Shown in pieces: positions 24,901 to 34,603 of a DNA stretch of 53,062 bases. The translations under genes and the position numbers were made by a program. Each line of letters opens with the position of its first letter. The stretch's first letter is position 1. Source of the DNA: Prevotella sp. Its GTDB lineage: Bacteria; Bacteroidota; Bacteroidia; Bacteroidales; Bacteroidaceae. The DNA lies in NCBI GenBank assembly GCA_017478025.1, contig JAFVGZ010000010.1, forward strand, positions 1 to 53,062. The letters are read 5' to 3'. A model generated the notes under the pieces. It worked only from the letters and a program-made list of their open reading frames with translations. It was not told the DNA's origin and did not search any database.

Positions 24901-27900
24901 GGTACCGATGCCACCCCAAGCACAGCCTTAACAAATGATCAGGTATTTTCGACTACAGCCAATGCTACATCAGTAACTATAAAGAATACGGGTGATGCCG
25001 ATATCACCATCAAGAAGATTGAGGTGAGCCGCAAGAAACCTACAATCGACTTTGGCTATATAGGTGCTGCAGGTGCAGGCAGTGATGTGCTGTTCCCTGG
25101 CTCAAGTACTAATCCTAATACCTATACTCCTAACGCCTTCACAATAATGGATGAAAAGGGTGAAACTGATTTGTCCAGCTATTATGCAGACACAGGAACC
25201 TATGCCATCACGCAGGCTGTGGCAGGAGTGAACATCAATAAATCGACGGGTGTGCTTACCGTAACTGACGGTGCTGCCAACGGAGTGCTGAAGGTGACGC
25301 TGACCGTGAACCCGGAAAATGAATATAAGGCCACCTATGCTCCGCTGACTAAGACGCTCGAGCTGAAGGTTGTTGATGGTATGTGGGATTTCCGTACATA
25401 TAGCCGAGATGAACACCGTACGATGTACAACAGCGATGGTTGGAGCGGAAGTTATGGTGGTTGGTATGCTAGTCGTGATAATGCTGAGTTTGAAGACATC
25501 ATTCGTAATGATGGTACTCCGCTGCCTCGTGCCTTAGCATTGCAGACCATGGGTAAGCACCGTCTGCTGCATACTGATCACGGCTACCTGCACCTGCAGG
25601 GAAAAGGAATAGGTGGCACAGAGTCTGCAAACGGAGGCGGACAACTGCGCATCCCCGTCAAGGCCGATATGCTGGTCGAAATAAATAGCTACTCAGGGGA
25701 CCTGCTGTCGGAAATGGAGATTGACGGTGTCACCGACATAGAGGGCAACGACGTGACGATGTTCTATGTGAACCCCAGTCCTGCTTCGCAGTATTTCATT
25801 GCCAAGAGTGATGGCTACATCATCGTGCGCAACCCGTCAACCAACCTCGACCTGCACATCTGCTATATCAAATCGTCAGCAGATATGGCGTTTAAGTATG
25901 GCGAGGAAGATGAGAGTGGCAATATTATCACTTATGTTGATGCCGGTGCGGGAAAATGGACTAACCCCGTTATGAACCAGGGGACAACGACGATAGCGTA
26001 TTCTTGTGTCAATAATATTAATGCGCCTGTAACATCAATAGATGAAGAAACTGGCGAGGTCACTTTAGGAGGTGCTTATGGTCAGTTTACAGGAACGGCT
26101 ACAGGTAGCGGTACGGGTCTTCTAGCAGGAAAGACAAGAAGCTACATAGCCAATGTGATAGGATTGAATTTCAAAAATGCTTCTCATAATCTTGGCGATG
26201 CAAATGCAAATACTTTTGATCTGATTTCTTCTGAGTGTATTGAAAGTTGCAAAAATACAAGTGGAGAAGATGATGATGGTACGCTGAAAAGCAAGATTGT
26301 GTTCAGTCTCGTTGATGCTTCACCGTCTGTGACACTGTCGGGAAGTACGCTGACTATTGGAGAAGTAGGCACAGTCACCGTGAAGGCAACACTTGGTTCC
26401 ATAGAGAAGACTTTCACCTGTACTCTGAATGGTGGCACGATTTCTTTCTCCATAGATGGAGGAGCACCGGTGACAGGTACCAATATCGTTATACCGAACA
26501 CGACAAATACTTTGACAATAACAGTCTCAGGAGATGGAGTATCGAAATATACTGACTGGGGAGATGTCTACTTCGATAGGGATGAGATGGAAAGGCAAGC
26601 TTTGGGCGATATTAAGAGACTTGCCGTTCCTGAATCTGGCGAAGATCCTACTTCGGTGAAAGATTCCATCACGACATCCGAAACAGGCAATACTTTAACA
26701 ATTACATTTGACCATAGCAAGGTTGGAGAAAAGTTCCCCGGAGGTGTTATCCCGATTATTGGTAAATATGTATATGGTGGTAAAACCTATGACATAACAG
26801 GTACTGTCACCGTAGCCTATACCAGCCATGTGTGGCGCTTCCAGCATAACTTGCTGACAGGTATGGACAGCGCAGGTGAAGATGCAGAAGAGGCAGCAGA
26901 TCATCTGGCTGATGACGCTCTTGTAGGCTATGGTAGTAGTCATGGTCTGACGGGTGGTTTGGGCCAATGGAAGACGAATGATGATGCAGGCAGTTATACT
27001 ATAAAGACAAATACCTGGGGAACGGGAGCCACCATCGATGAACCTACTGATAATGGTACAAAAGATGACAATTACAATTGGAAGTTCGTGCGCAAGATAG
27101 GCGGGCATACCGAGAGCCCTATCATCTATTACTATAACCACGCGGTAGAGGGACAGAATGCGCTGGTGATACCAGAGACGGAAGGTCTGCAGCTGTTCGC
27201 GTCACCAAGCAATAAGCAGTTAGGTGTGTCAATGGCGCGGGACGAGGCTCCATACGACTGCCGCAACCTGATGTTGCTGCGAGGCGGCAAGCTGACAATC
27301 CCACTGCTGAAGAAAGGACAGTGGGTGGAGGTGCGCTGGACGCGCCATAAGGAGGAGATGGGTGAGCGCATCCTGATGACAAACCTCAGCGATGTGGATG
27401 GTACGGCTATCACCTCGACATACAAGATAGGCAACTGTTTCTATAACCTGCCGTGGTCAACAAGTACCTATATGTTCCAAGCTACGGAGGATGGTGATGT
27501 CACCTTCGAAGTGGCCGACAATATCTATGTCAGCATTCAGGAGATTATCTTGCACGATCCCGATAAGGATGTGTGGCCCTTCAAGTCATCCATCTCGACC
27601 ACACTGAAGGGATATGATGATGCAACTACTCCAAGCAGCGACTGGACAGGTCTTACAGCCCCTGATGTTAAATGGGTTTATCTTTGGGATGATGATGCTG
27701 CCAGCCATACGCTGACGTTCCTCACGAAGGACTTCCAGAATGCTCCGAATGCTCCGCAGAAATGGACCTTTGAGCTTGATGATATGCTGAAGCGTGAGGG
27801 AGCTGTGATGACAACAACGGGTGTTGATAACGGCGAAGCCACACTGACGTACAAAGGCGGATGGGGCAAGGCAAAGGTCACCATGACCTGCTACTCGCAG

Positions 27901-29631
27901 AACATGAAGTATGTGGCAAACAAGAAGACGTGGACACTCACCTTCGGACAGGCTCCGAAGCAGACATACCCATATACGTGGGACTTCACGAAGTTCTTCT
28001 CCAGCACACTGGGTTCTACCACCAACGAAAACTCGTGGGCTGCTGTTGCTTATGTTGGTAGTACAACCAGTACGACCAATCCGTTGCGTGTCGCCCTATA
28101 CAACAATCACACCGTCTCTAATTATGGCGCAGGAGGTTATGCCAATACTTACAATACGGACGACTACCAGTCGTACTACGTAGAGGGTGGCCAGCTGGTG
28201 AGCTACGGACTGCGAAATACCAACAACGGCATAGTCCCTGAGACGGCAGGCCTGGGCTTTATACTGGACGTAGATGGTGATGCTAATCATCAGCCTGACC
28301 AGAATATGCTGATGCTTAATATGACTAACAACATTACATCTGCTCAGCAGGCAGTCAATGGGCAGACGTGGATAACGGATACCGGCGATAGCGATGCTAA
28401 AAAGCATACTGACAACAGCCATCTGACCATCGGCTCAGGAGGCAAAGTCATTGTGCCGAAACCGAATGATGAAGTTAATTATGCGAACTACTACATATAT
28501 ATTAAGAGTAGCCATGAGCCTTCTGGCTATACTAATGTAGTGAAGATGGTGGATGAGTCAGCCGGAGCCAATGAGGCCGTTGATGAAGATTACGATGTGC
28601 CAACTGATGAGGGCGTCTATAAGTATCGCTTCAATGCCAATGAAGACGCGGTGTTTACGTTTACCAGTAGTGATGAAGCCACCGATGGTCAGTTACACAG
28701 TTATATAGCCCCTGTGGGAGATCGTAAGTACACCGACATCTATGCTATCGCAGTGACGAAGGACTTCAAGACAGTGAAGCGACTGAATGGAGTAGGCTGG
28801 GCAACGGAGAGCCGCAACTATGCTGTGGATTATTCGCTTGACTCGCTGCTCACCACACAACCGCTGCAGGCATATAGCGTGATAGCTCGAAGCAGTAACC
28901 CGATATACAGCGTGAATAAGACGAAGACTACTGTACGCCTGCAAGACCGCAACTATGTGGTACCTGCCAGACAGGGACTGGTGCTGAAACAGGTGACAGG
29001 CTCACCGGAACCCAATGGCAGTACCTATACCGTACCACTCTTCGTACCTGCCGTAACTACGGCTATAGAACCTGATTATACCTTTACCAACAACCTGATG
29101 CGGCCGAATCTGAATGAGCGTCCTTTCACCACAGAATGTGAAGATGCTGACGGTACCGACAATGGTTCTGGAGAATATACCCGCTTTATCCTGTCAGAGA
29201 AGTATATGACATGGAGAAAGGAAGGTGATGCTGCCGCATCTTATGATACGCAGTTTACGTCAGGAACCGTGCCCGGTTTCTATCGTCTGCATATTTATGG
29301 CGATATTGATTATGATGACAATGATGACACGGCGACAGGCGGTTTTGACCATCTGACGGGTAGTAACCGCAATATCCTCGGTGCCAACAAGGCATATCTG
29401 GTATTGCCTTCAGGTAAAATCAATAGTCCTATATGGCAGGCATCAGCTCCTGCCCGCGCCTCTTACTTTATCGGTATTGAGGACGTGAGCGATATGGAGG
29501 AGATAACGGAAGTAACGGAAGCTCCGGTCAACAATGCTACCTACAACCTTAGCGGCCAACGAGTAGCTGATGACAGCACACTGTCTCCGGGAATCTATAT
29601 ACGTAATGGAAAGAAGTATTTGGTGAAGTAA
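21922..29631 (+). CDS. Giant secreted modular protein (2569 aa), T9SS-type tail
   Basis: Signal peptide with a run of eight leucines, cut near GEVWGA (residue 33). A first region (about 35-240) resembles a concanavalin-like fold. A BIG2-type Ig domain is clear at about 428-511 (SSNQGVATVNASTGEI, GTAVITASY). Three larger units open with an aromatic-containing W-D/R-F motif: MWDFRTYS (~1154), HVWRFQHN (~1636) and YTWDFTKFF (~2019), each followed by GL(G/Q)...L-type beta segments. Before the end, VPARQGLVLKQV and NKAYLVLPSG precede a type A sorting-like tail (about 2534-2569: YNLSGQRVADDS, GIYIRNGKKYLVK). It should be moved by T9SS to the cell surface. Role unknown; its place between fimbrillin genes suggests an adhesin or sheath protein. 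Confidence 0.85.
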   Translation: MTITTITRHRCITTKLLLLLLLLMTGAGEVWGAHSYYSQNYEDQSDASLWSSANHSGGLSLVTDDATYGKYILFTAPEGGLSGPRTAYTNFSVSEWPYSSYTIEFDAALRTCNTTNHCTELVVASDGYELEGNKYFVGTNEDKNNFLFMLRSNGVSSTTTYLINNTANSVTIAENTWFHVKLNVNITNTTVSYTISGGATASGTYNVTDGTSMEAKSLVATIGKGYYGTVKIDNIAIYSTWYYLKTDIPTTLVSTGGAEGVTVTHPYPHYVLSGTTLYRYPSTGVNPNYGKTFTLTSTDNQEFPLTSDGTISNVVAYREAEDFMTPISDNNNLYIRCSNTQGAYASAYVDALTLPQGVYTLTTASYANSSTTFSFKVGNDVVFTQTGNGGWRETSSGNIQIHANTPVQVIGGSRNYALDYVYAQAQFAYMTASGELAKGSTSTPTLTNSLSMDGHTISYASSNQGVATVNASTGEITANHNGTAVITASYINSSTSAVEYTATYTVTVTGETAGTYTLTPSPTTMETFTVTGAGMLPQTIDGNMMSLSFGADNEVQVVETVGSELGVRGIDTNNYSHVYVSADIPTMGSYFAITPKQNGVLSFRGYMNDANAIRLTDADGNILERISASNVTTNNWANYTFGTLLNSGDTYYLFAETQSMTLHDDDTYPTLYLNNLTLTKTEGTTINLIDQSLLFYPENNGNFNRLDRSIPGFDITFMGDGFKYQNSKNFIVRYKENGPAKNYMKITPRLASGESTDVVITGVTLLYSNAISSPKVTIAGTEKTLEASDISCAWTELSANDITITLTNESDASFLLKAVSITYSLNNGATLSTSKQDVNLRFEKEYVYGYEGEVIENKFWVDTPKAYYGDVTFYGNVSYYGSGSGFSNGNTNEVSKIKDSSDNKTYYRDQTANPDEEYKVRIGQGVCVLEASTPATTYFNAGYGSTRLYSRDYVEERQPGHELVLAPNAEYTVPAASGLSFKVTTSGGSISLTGTDATPSTALTNDQVFSTTANATSVTIKNTGDADITIKKIEVSRKKPTIDFGYIGAAGAGSDVLFPGSSTNPNTYTPNAFTIMDEKGETDLSSYYADTGTYAITQAVAGVNINKSTGVLTVTDGAANGVLKVTLTVNPENEYKATYAPLTKTLELKVVDGMWDFRTYSRDEHRTMYNSDGWSGSYGGWYASRDNAEFEDIIRNDGTPLPRALALQTMGKHRLLHTDHGYLHLQGKGIGGTESANGGGQLRIPVKADMLVEINSYSGDLLSEMEIDGVTDIEGNDVTMFYVNPSPASQYFIAKSDGYIIVRNPSTNLDLHICYIKSSADMAFKYGEEDESGNIITYVDAGAGKWTNPVMNQGTTTIAYSCVNNINAPVTSIDEETGEVTLGGAYGQFTGTATGSGTGLLAGKTRSYIANVIGLNFKNASHNLGDANANTFDLISSECIESCKNTSGEDDDGTLKSKIVFSLVDASPSVTLSGSTLTIGEVGTVTVKATLGSIEKTFTCTLNGGTISFSIDGGAPVTGTNIVIPNTTNTLTITVSGDGVSKYTDWGDVYFDRDEMERQALGDIKRLAVPESGEDPTSVKDSITTSETGNTLTITFDHSKVGEKFPGGVIPIIGKYVYGGKTYDITGTVTVAYTSHVWRFQHNLLTGMDSAGEDAEEAADHLADDALVGYGSSHGLTGGLGQWKTNDDAGSYTIKTNTWGTGATIDEPTDNGTKDDNYNWKFVRKIGGHTESPIIYYYNHAVEGQNALVIPETEGLQLFASPSNKQLGVSMARDEAPYDCRNLMLLRGGKLTIPLLKKGQWVEVRWTRHKEEMGERILMTNLSDVDGTAITSTYKIGNCFYNLPWSTSTYMFQATEDGDVTFEVADNIYVSIQEIILHDPDKDVWPFKSSISTTLKGYDDATTPSSDWTGLTAPDVKWVYLWDDDAASHTLTFLTKDFQNAPNAPQKWTFELDDMLKREGAVMTTTGVDNGEATLTYKGGWGKAKVTMTCYSQNMKYVANKKTWTLTFGQAPKQTYPYTWDFTKFFSSTLGSTTNENSWAAVAYVGSTTSTTNPLRVALYNNHTVSNYGAGGYANTYNTDDYQSYYVEGGQLVSYGLRNTNNGIVPETAGLGFILDVDGDANHQPDQNMLMLNMTNNITSAQQAVNGQTWITDTGDSDAKKHTDNSHLTIGSGGKVIVPKPNDEVNYANYYIYIKSSHEPSGYTNVVKMVDESAGANEAVDEDYDVPTDEGVYKYRFNANEDAVFTFTSSDEATDGQLHSYIAPVGDRKYTDIYAIAVTKDFKTVKRLNGVGWATESRNYAVDYSLDSLLTTQPLQAYSVIARSSNPIYSVNKTKTTVRLQDRNYVVPARQGLVLKQVTGSPEPNGSTYTVPLFVPAVTTAIEPDYTFTNNLMRPNLNERPFTTECEDADGTDNGSGEYTRFILSEKYMTWRKEGDAAASYDTQFTSGTVPGFYRLHIYGDIDYDDNDDTATGGFDHLTGSNRNILGANKAYLVLPSGKINSPIWQASAPARASYFIGIEDVSDMEEITEVTEAPVNNATYNLSGQRVADDSTLSPGIYIRNGKKYLVK

Positions 29632-29636
29632 TGACC

Positions 29637-29670
29637 TCACCCCCAGCCCCTCTCCAAAGGCGAGGGGAGT
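29637..29670. repeat. CC-rich inverted repeat
   Basis: CCCCAGCCCCTCTCC with GGCGAGGGGAG, between the giant gene and the next pilin gene. Such hairpins often trim or attenuate expression between operon genes. Confidence 0.6.
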
Positions 29671-29684
29671 AAAGAAGAAATACA

Positions 29685-31085
29685 ATGAAGATGAGAGATA
29701 TATATAATATAATAATGTACGCGTGCGTAGGGATGTTGCTGGCGGGCTGCTCGTCGGGCGATGAGATTGCTACGTCATCTAAACATGCGGCAAACTCTAA
29801 TGACGCCATAGGCTTTGCGACCAATCTCGATGACGATGTCACGGAGAGACAGGCCACCCGTGCCACTACAGGAGCCATCACGGACCTGAAGAAAGTCACG
29901 GAGGGCTTCGGAGTGATAGCATATCTGACAGACACACAAATGTGGAGTGAGGCCAAGAGCGGCATTGTCGATTATACCACATCAGGGAACTTTCCACGTC
30001 CTGACTTTATGAACAATCAGCCGGTGACATGGAACGGAACAGACAAGTATTGGACTTATTCGCCGATGAAGTATTGGCCTAACTCCACAGAGAACACCAC
30101 CAATCGCTACGTCTCATTCTTTGCCTACGCTCCTTTCGTAGAAGGGACGGTCATTAACGCTGAAACCGGAACGGGTGTGACGGGCATGACCTGGGAGAGT
30201 GACTTGCGGCCGCATGTCATCTATACCGTAGATGAGGAGGGAACGAATCCTGTTGACCTGCTGTGGGCAAACAAGATAGATGCTACGCGCAACGGACAGG
30301 GACTGATATACTATGAGAACTCTACAGAAAAGTGGCAGGCTGTGCCGCTGGAGTTCAAGCACGCCCTGTCGTGTGTGGAGGTATATGTGCAGCGTGTGTA
30401 TGATGAGCCGACATATTCGGGCAAGACGGCAGGCAAGGAGACAGACACGACGAAGATATTCATGCAAGAACTGAAGTTTACGTCTGTAAATACGGCCTCA
30501 AATGGTCTGTTTAGGAAGGGACGACTGGACTTGGAAACTGGTACGTGGGGCACCTACAGTGATAATATAATCGCAGATGTATGGGCTGCAGATGCAGGTG
30601 AATTGACCTTCCCCGCTTCTGCATTTGTGGACAGCATCGCCGGTACGCTCTCTGAGGAAGCAGCGGTTATTCGTAATGTGGAGTTGGAGAAGTGGGGTGA
30701 TAAGACCACTGGCGTTGACCAGGACTCGGTGAAACTGTTTAAGGCCGGAAGCATCATGCTCATTCCACAGGCGGGGGAGTTGACTATAACGCCAAGCATA
30801 AAGTATTCTATGGTGACCCGTGGCGAAGAGGGCGACATGGCCTTCAGTCCGCTCGTGGATGCTGCAGGCAATCATTACAGCCGCGTGCTTAACGAGGTGA
30901 AGGGTAATGACCTGAAGATGAAATTCCTCGCAGGAAAGCGATATAAACTGGTCATACGTATCGGTGTGGAACACGTGGTGTTCCAAGTGCTAAGTGTTGA
31001 AGACTGGGACTTCCCCATTCGTCTCACTCCCGAAGCATCAGACATGCCAGAGGAACCCATATCCCATAAACTGAATGAAGACTAA
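29685..31085 (+). CDS. Fimbrillin family lipoprotein
   Basis: 466 residues with lipoprotein signal GMLLAGC (C22). Fimbrillin marks: RQATRAT (R59), FGVIAYL, KYWPNSTE, SFFAYAPFVEG, PVDLLWANK, LEFKHALSCVEVYVQ, and at the end KRYKLVIRIGVEHVVFQVLSVEDW. The ATG at 29685 gives a signal of normal length; 29691 is an alternative. It begins 53 bases after the giant gene and ends 43 bases before the tip-like gene, so all three are probably co-transcribed. Confidence 0.9.
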   Translation: MKMRDIYNIIMYACVGMLLAGCSSGDEIATSSKHAANSNDAIGFATNLDDDVTERQATRATTGAITDLKKVTEGFGVIAYLTDTQMWSEAKSGIVDYTTSGNFPRPDFMNNQPVTWNGTDKYWTYSPMKYWPNSTENTTNRYVSFFAYAPFVEGTVINAETGTGVTGMTWESDLRPHVIYTVDEEGTNPVDLLWANKIDATRNGQGLIYYENSTEKWQAVPLEFKHALSCVEVYVQRVYDEPTYSGKTAGKETDTTKIFMQELKFTSVNTASNGLFRKGRLDLETGTWGTYSDNIIADVWAADAGELTFPASAFVDSIAGTLSEEAAVIRNVELEKWGDKTTGVDQDSVKLFKAGSIMLIPQAGELTITPSIKYSMVTRGEEGDMAFSPLVDAAGNHYSRVLNEVKGNDLKMKFLAGKRYKLVIRIGVEHVVFQVLSVEDWDFPIRLTPEASDMPEEPISHKLNED

Positions 31086-31128
31086 AGGTGGATTCTATTA
31101 ATTCCCACCGAATGTTTAACATTATTAT

Positions 31129-34100
31129 ATGAACAAGTCAGTAATATATAAGTTTTTTATAGTTGCAGCTACAAGTGTTCTGACATCTTGTGTCGATAGT
31201 CTGTTTGAGGACTCGTCGCAGTATGGCAACGACCTTGATGGCGTGGGCTTTAGTCTGTACGTGAAGGAACAGCCCGACATGAAGATCAATATAGGCACCA
31301 GCACTCGCAGCGGCTCAACAGAACAGTCGGGGGCAGCAGAAAAAGTTCCTGCACCGTCCAATGTTCGTGCTTTGGAAGGCGACAACCCGTATGCCCTGAA
31401 GATGCAGTATATGACACTTCCGTATGTAGGCATACACAATGGAGCTGTCAGAGCATCTGCGACACAGACGCAGACCTCAGGACAAAGCACAGGAGAGACC
31501 ACCCGTGCTGCATGGGATGACCATGTAAGTTCTGCCGAGACCTTCCACGACTCGCTGACGGTGTGGGGCTATACCCGTGATGCTGCGACGAAGATATTCG
31601 ACAAGACATTGGTACAGCGCATCACCAACTGGCGTACCTCACGCCACTGGCCCTTTGGCGAGACGGGACCGATGCGGTTCTATGCTGTGGCTCCTTCGTT
31701 GGAGAGTATCAATATGAGTGTGACAGATGCTGACTTCTCAACGCCCCCTATTCTGACCTACACACTGCCAGAGAAGGCGCAGGATATGTGCGACCTGCTC
31801 TACGGAGAGTCGGGCGACATTGACATCCCTTCGTTCGGAACGGAGGATAGCCATGAGGGTAAGGATGACAAAAATGTGAACCTGCAGTTTCAGCATATCC
31901 TTACTGCCATTCGCTTTGCCCAGGGTACTATCCCTTCGGACGTTACGGTCAAGAAAATCTCCATTAAGAATGTGAACACAAAGGCTACGTTTATTCCTTC
32001 GGCAACAGATAACATGACAGACACAAAGGGAACATGGAGTGACTTTGGCAGCCCTGGGAACTATACGATGTATGCTAACTTTACCGGCTCAGGCTCGGGC
32101 TCTACATCATATACCTATATCAATGACTCTGTATTCTATATGCTGCCGCAGATGGTGCCCAGCGGTGTGGAGTTGGAAGTGGAGATAGAAAGCTTACCCA
32201 AATACTCTTATAGTTCTTCGGGAACAGATACCTACACTGGCTCAACAAAGAAAGAACACACCCTTCATTGTTCGCTGGCTGGTGATATATGGAGAAAGGG
32301 TTATACTGCCACCTATCAGCTTACCATCGGTGAGGTGGCTGACGGATACTACTTCGTGGCTGGTGCTCTTGCGGAAAATGAACACAGCGATGTTGTTGCA
32401 ACCCATAGTTTCACGTTGCACAGCTATCGTATGTATGTAGATAAGGAGACAGATCCGACTCAAGATATCACTACTCATGGCGTGAACTGGAAGGTTGTGG
32501 GATACTATTCTGATGCTGCCTGCACTGAACCTTATGATGGAAACGATGCAGAAAATTCACCCTCATGGCTCACAAACGGCATCACTGGTATCAGTTCGGG
32601 TGTAACGGGTGAATATGTCGGTGGCAGTAATGGCACTGCCTCGTACAACCTGAAAGGACAGGAACCCACCAAGAGCGGTAATCATGCTACAAATTTGTAC
32701 TCTAACAGTAATGCCAGTCAGGCTAGTTCACTTGACTTGTCAAAATTCTCACCCAACGGAGATGATCATAGTTCTAACCCGGAAACAGCGAACTGTTATA
32801 TAATAAACCGCACAGGCTCATACAGGTTCCCGCTGGTATATGGCAATAAAAGCAGTGACGGTGCTGAGGCATCATACTTCGTAGATCATACTGGAACAAC
32901 CATTTCTTATAGTAAGATAAAAGATCAGATAACGGCAAAAAATCCTACTGCCGAAACTTACGATGATGCTACACATAGAAAACGTACAGAATATACGTGG
33001 AATATTACTGAAGGTAGTACCCCTATTTCATTGCGTGCTGTATTAGTATGGCAGGATTTCAGCGGATTGGTTAATGGTGAGTATATAGTCCCAGGTGCAG
33101 AATACCTCGGTTTTACTGTTCAATACTCAAATCCAGGTAATGCAGTTGTTGCATTGCAAGCCAGGAAGGTAACGATTTATCAGCAGTATGTAGGAAGCGA
33201 ATGGGTACTTGACACGGCGCAAGGCGATTCGGGCTACGAATTGGGTGATTGGGAGACTCTTTGGACCTGGCATATCTGGATGACTGACGAGGTTTGGCCA
33301 AACTATAGTAGTACAAGTGACGGAGCTACCAATGTTAATACCCAGTATCTCAATAATAATCCCGTAGGCTCCGGAAACTATATAGGAGACCATAAGGTTG
33401 CCTTTAAGACTTATGCAGGCGGCACTAACACCATCCTGCCTGTGAACCTCGGTTGGGTGCCGCAGGAAATGGAGTTTAAGTACTATTCTAAGCGCGAGGT
33501 GTATGTGAAGCTGCAACAAGTGGAACCTGCTACTGATGCTGCGTGGACGGTGGTGCATATCTTGCAGCATGCCAAGCAACCTAACGTGCGCGGTCAGGGA
33601 ACATTCTATCAGTGGGGTAGGCCCACGGCTCTGCCGGGTTATAACTTTACCGACGACCCAGGAAAGACGAAACGCACCATCTACTTCCCAAACGAGGATA
33701 TTTTCAAAGAGTCAGATTTCACAGTAGCTAATATCACCAATCCTTATGAGGCTATTGCTCAGCCCACGAAACTGTTCCGTGTGGAAGACCAGATGACCAC
33801 ATGGTCATCGGCAAGAGTTGATGATAAAAATGTTCCTTACTGGGGAGAGACAAAGACGGTCTATGACCCATGTCCACCTGGTTTTAAGGTGCCTCATTGG
33901 AATATCTTTACAGGACTCTCGCTGACGGGTCTCACGACAAGTACGGGAACGAACCTGAATATGTGGGAGGATGCCGGAGCGAACTTCTATGGTGGTTATT
34001 TCTTTGTTAACCCCCATACCAGTAGAGAAGGTATGGATCGTTATGCTCAGACGGTTTACTTCCCTGCTACTGGTCAGTATCAGGCTACCAAGGGTGTCGG

Positions 34101-34326
34101 TTCGTCATTGTGGTTGACAGTCAGTCCAAATAATAACTTCATCGAGGCATCTCCTGGTACGTTTTGGAGTAATCAATTGCCGTCAGGTGATAATCTGCAT
34201 GGCAGTGCATTGAATCTCTATCCAGAATTTGGTCGCTTAAATGACAGTAAACCACCAGTGGAACTGCCGCGCACCAAGGTGAACCTCAGTACGGCTTGCT
34301 CCATCCGCCCGGTAGTGGTGAAGTAG
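31129..34326 (+). CDS. Large tip-like fimbrillin lipoprotein (1065 aa)
   Basis: Lipoprotein signal SVLTSC (C21). N-terminal half is fimbrillin-like: TRAAWDD (R126; earlier Arg at 60 and 80), HWPFGE, RFYAVAPSLE, LLYGES, LQFQHILTAIRFAQG. The middle has ETANCYIINRTGSYRFPLVYG (about 560), a pattern common in Bacteroidetes surface proteins. The C-terminal half carries YDPCPPGFKVPH (about 915), the hallmark of the Fibrobacter major paralogous (FISUMP) domain. Long pilins of this build are often the tip or minor subunit at the end of a fimbrial operon. This is the last gene of the plus-strand run, which fits a tip adhesin. The partner it binds cannot be read from sequence. Confidence 0.85.
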   Translation: MNKSVIYKFFIVAATSVLTSCVDSLFEDSSQYGNDLDGVGFSLYVKEQPDMKINIGTSTRSGSTEQSGAAEKVPAPSNVRALEGDNPYALKMQYMTLPYVGIHNGAVRASATQTQTSGQSTGETTRAAWDDHVSSAETFHDSLTVWGYTRDAATKIFDKTLVQRITNWRTSRHWPFGETGPMRFYAVAPSLESINMSVTDADFSTPPILTYTLPEKAQDMCDLLYGESGDIDIPSFGTEDSHEGKDDKNVNLQFQHILTAIRFAQGTIPSDVTVKKISIKNVNTKATFIPSATDNMTDTKGTWSDFGSPGNYTMYANFTGSGSGSTSYTYINDSVFYMLPQMVPSGVELEVEIESLPKYSYSSSGTDTYTGSTKKEHTLHCSLAGDIWRKGYTATYQLTIGEVADGYYFVAGALAENEHSDVVATHSFTLHSYRMYVDKETDPTQDITTHGVNWKVVGYYSDAACTEPYDGNDAENSPSWLTNGITGISSGVTGEYVGGSNGTASYNLKGQEPTKSGNHATNLYSNSNASQASSLDLSKFSPNGDDHSSNPETANCYIINRTGSYRFPLVYGNKSSDGAEASYFVDHTGTTISYSKIKDQITAKNPTAETYDDATHRKRTEYTWNITEGSTPISLRAVLVWQDFSGLVNGEYIVPGAEYLGFTVQYSNPGNAVVALQARKVTIYQQYVGSEWVLDTAQGDSGYELGDWETLWTWHIWMTDEVWPNYSSTSDGATNVNTQYLNNNPVGSGNYIGDHKVAFKTYAGGTNTILPVNLGWVPQEMEFKYYSKREVYVKLQQVEPATDAAWTVVHILQHAKQPNVRGQGTFYQWGRPTALPGYNFTDDPGKTKRTIYFPNEDIFKESDFTVANITNPYEAIAQPTKLFRVEDQMTTWSSARVDDKNVPYWGETKTVYDPCPPGFKVPHWNIFTGLSLTGLTTSTGTNLNMWEDAGANFYGGYFFVNPHTSREGMDRYAQTVYFPATGQYQATKGVGSSLWLTVSPNNNFIEASPGTFWSNQLPSGDNLHGSALNLYPEFGRLNDSKPPVELPRTKVNLSTACSIRPVVVK

Positions 34327-34449
34327 TTAGCTTGTTTTTGGGTTAACACACACGATGGCAATGGCTATTCCAGGCACCGAAAAATCGAACAATCGGTTCT
34401 TGTCGGTGACGCCTTTGTAACACGCTGATTATCAGTATGCATTATAATA

Positions 34450-34553
34450 GCAGGTCTTTTACCGCGTAAAAGACCTGCTATTGCATTGTAAAAGACCTAC
34501 TATTACGCGGTAAAAGACCTACTATTAGAGCGCAAAAGACCTGCTTTTGCAAC
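34450..34553. repeat. 22-bp GTAAAAGACCT tandem array with hairpin
   Basis: Four 22-bp units (34466-34487, 34488-34509, 34510-34531, 34532-34553) each start with G(T/C)AAAAGACCT. The first pairs with an inverted half-copy: GCAGGTCTTTTAC (34450-34462) and GTAAAAGACCTGC (34466-34478) make a 13-bp stem with a 3-base loop. It lies between the two converging surface operons and may end transcription from both sides. Two more units lie at 52375-52418. Confidence 0.8.
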
Positions 34554-34603
34554 GCGCTGTAAAAGAAGGCGTTGCGGGATGGTCAATTTTTCGGTGTAAA
34601 CTG

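Noticed and set aside
34466-34553. Possible CRISPR array
   Set aside because: The 22-bp units are directly adjacent, with no spacers.
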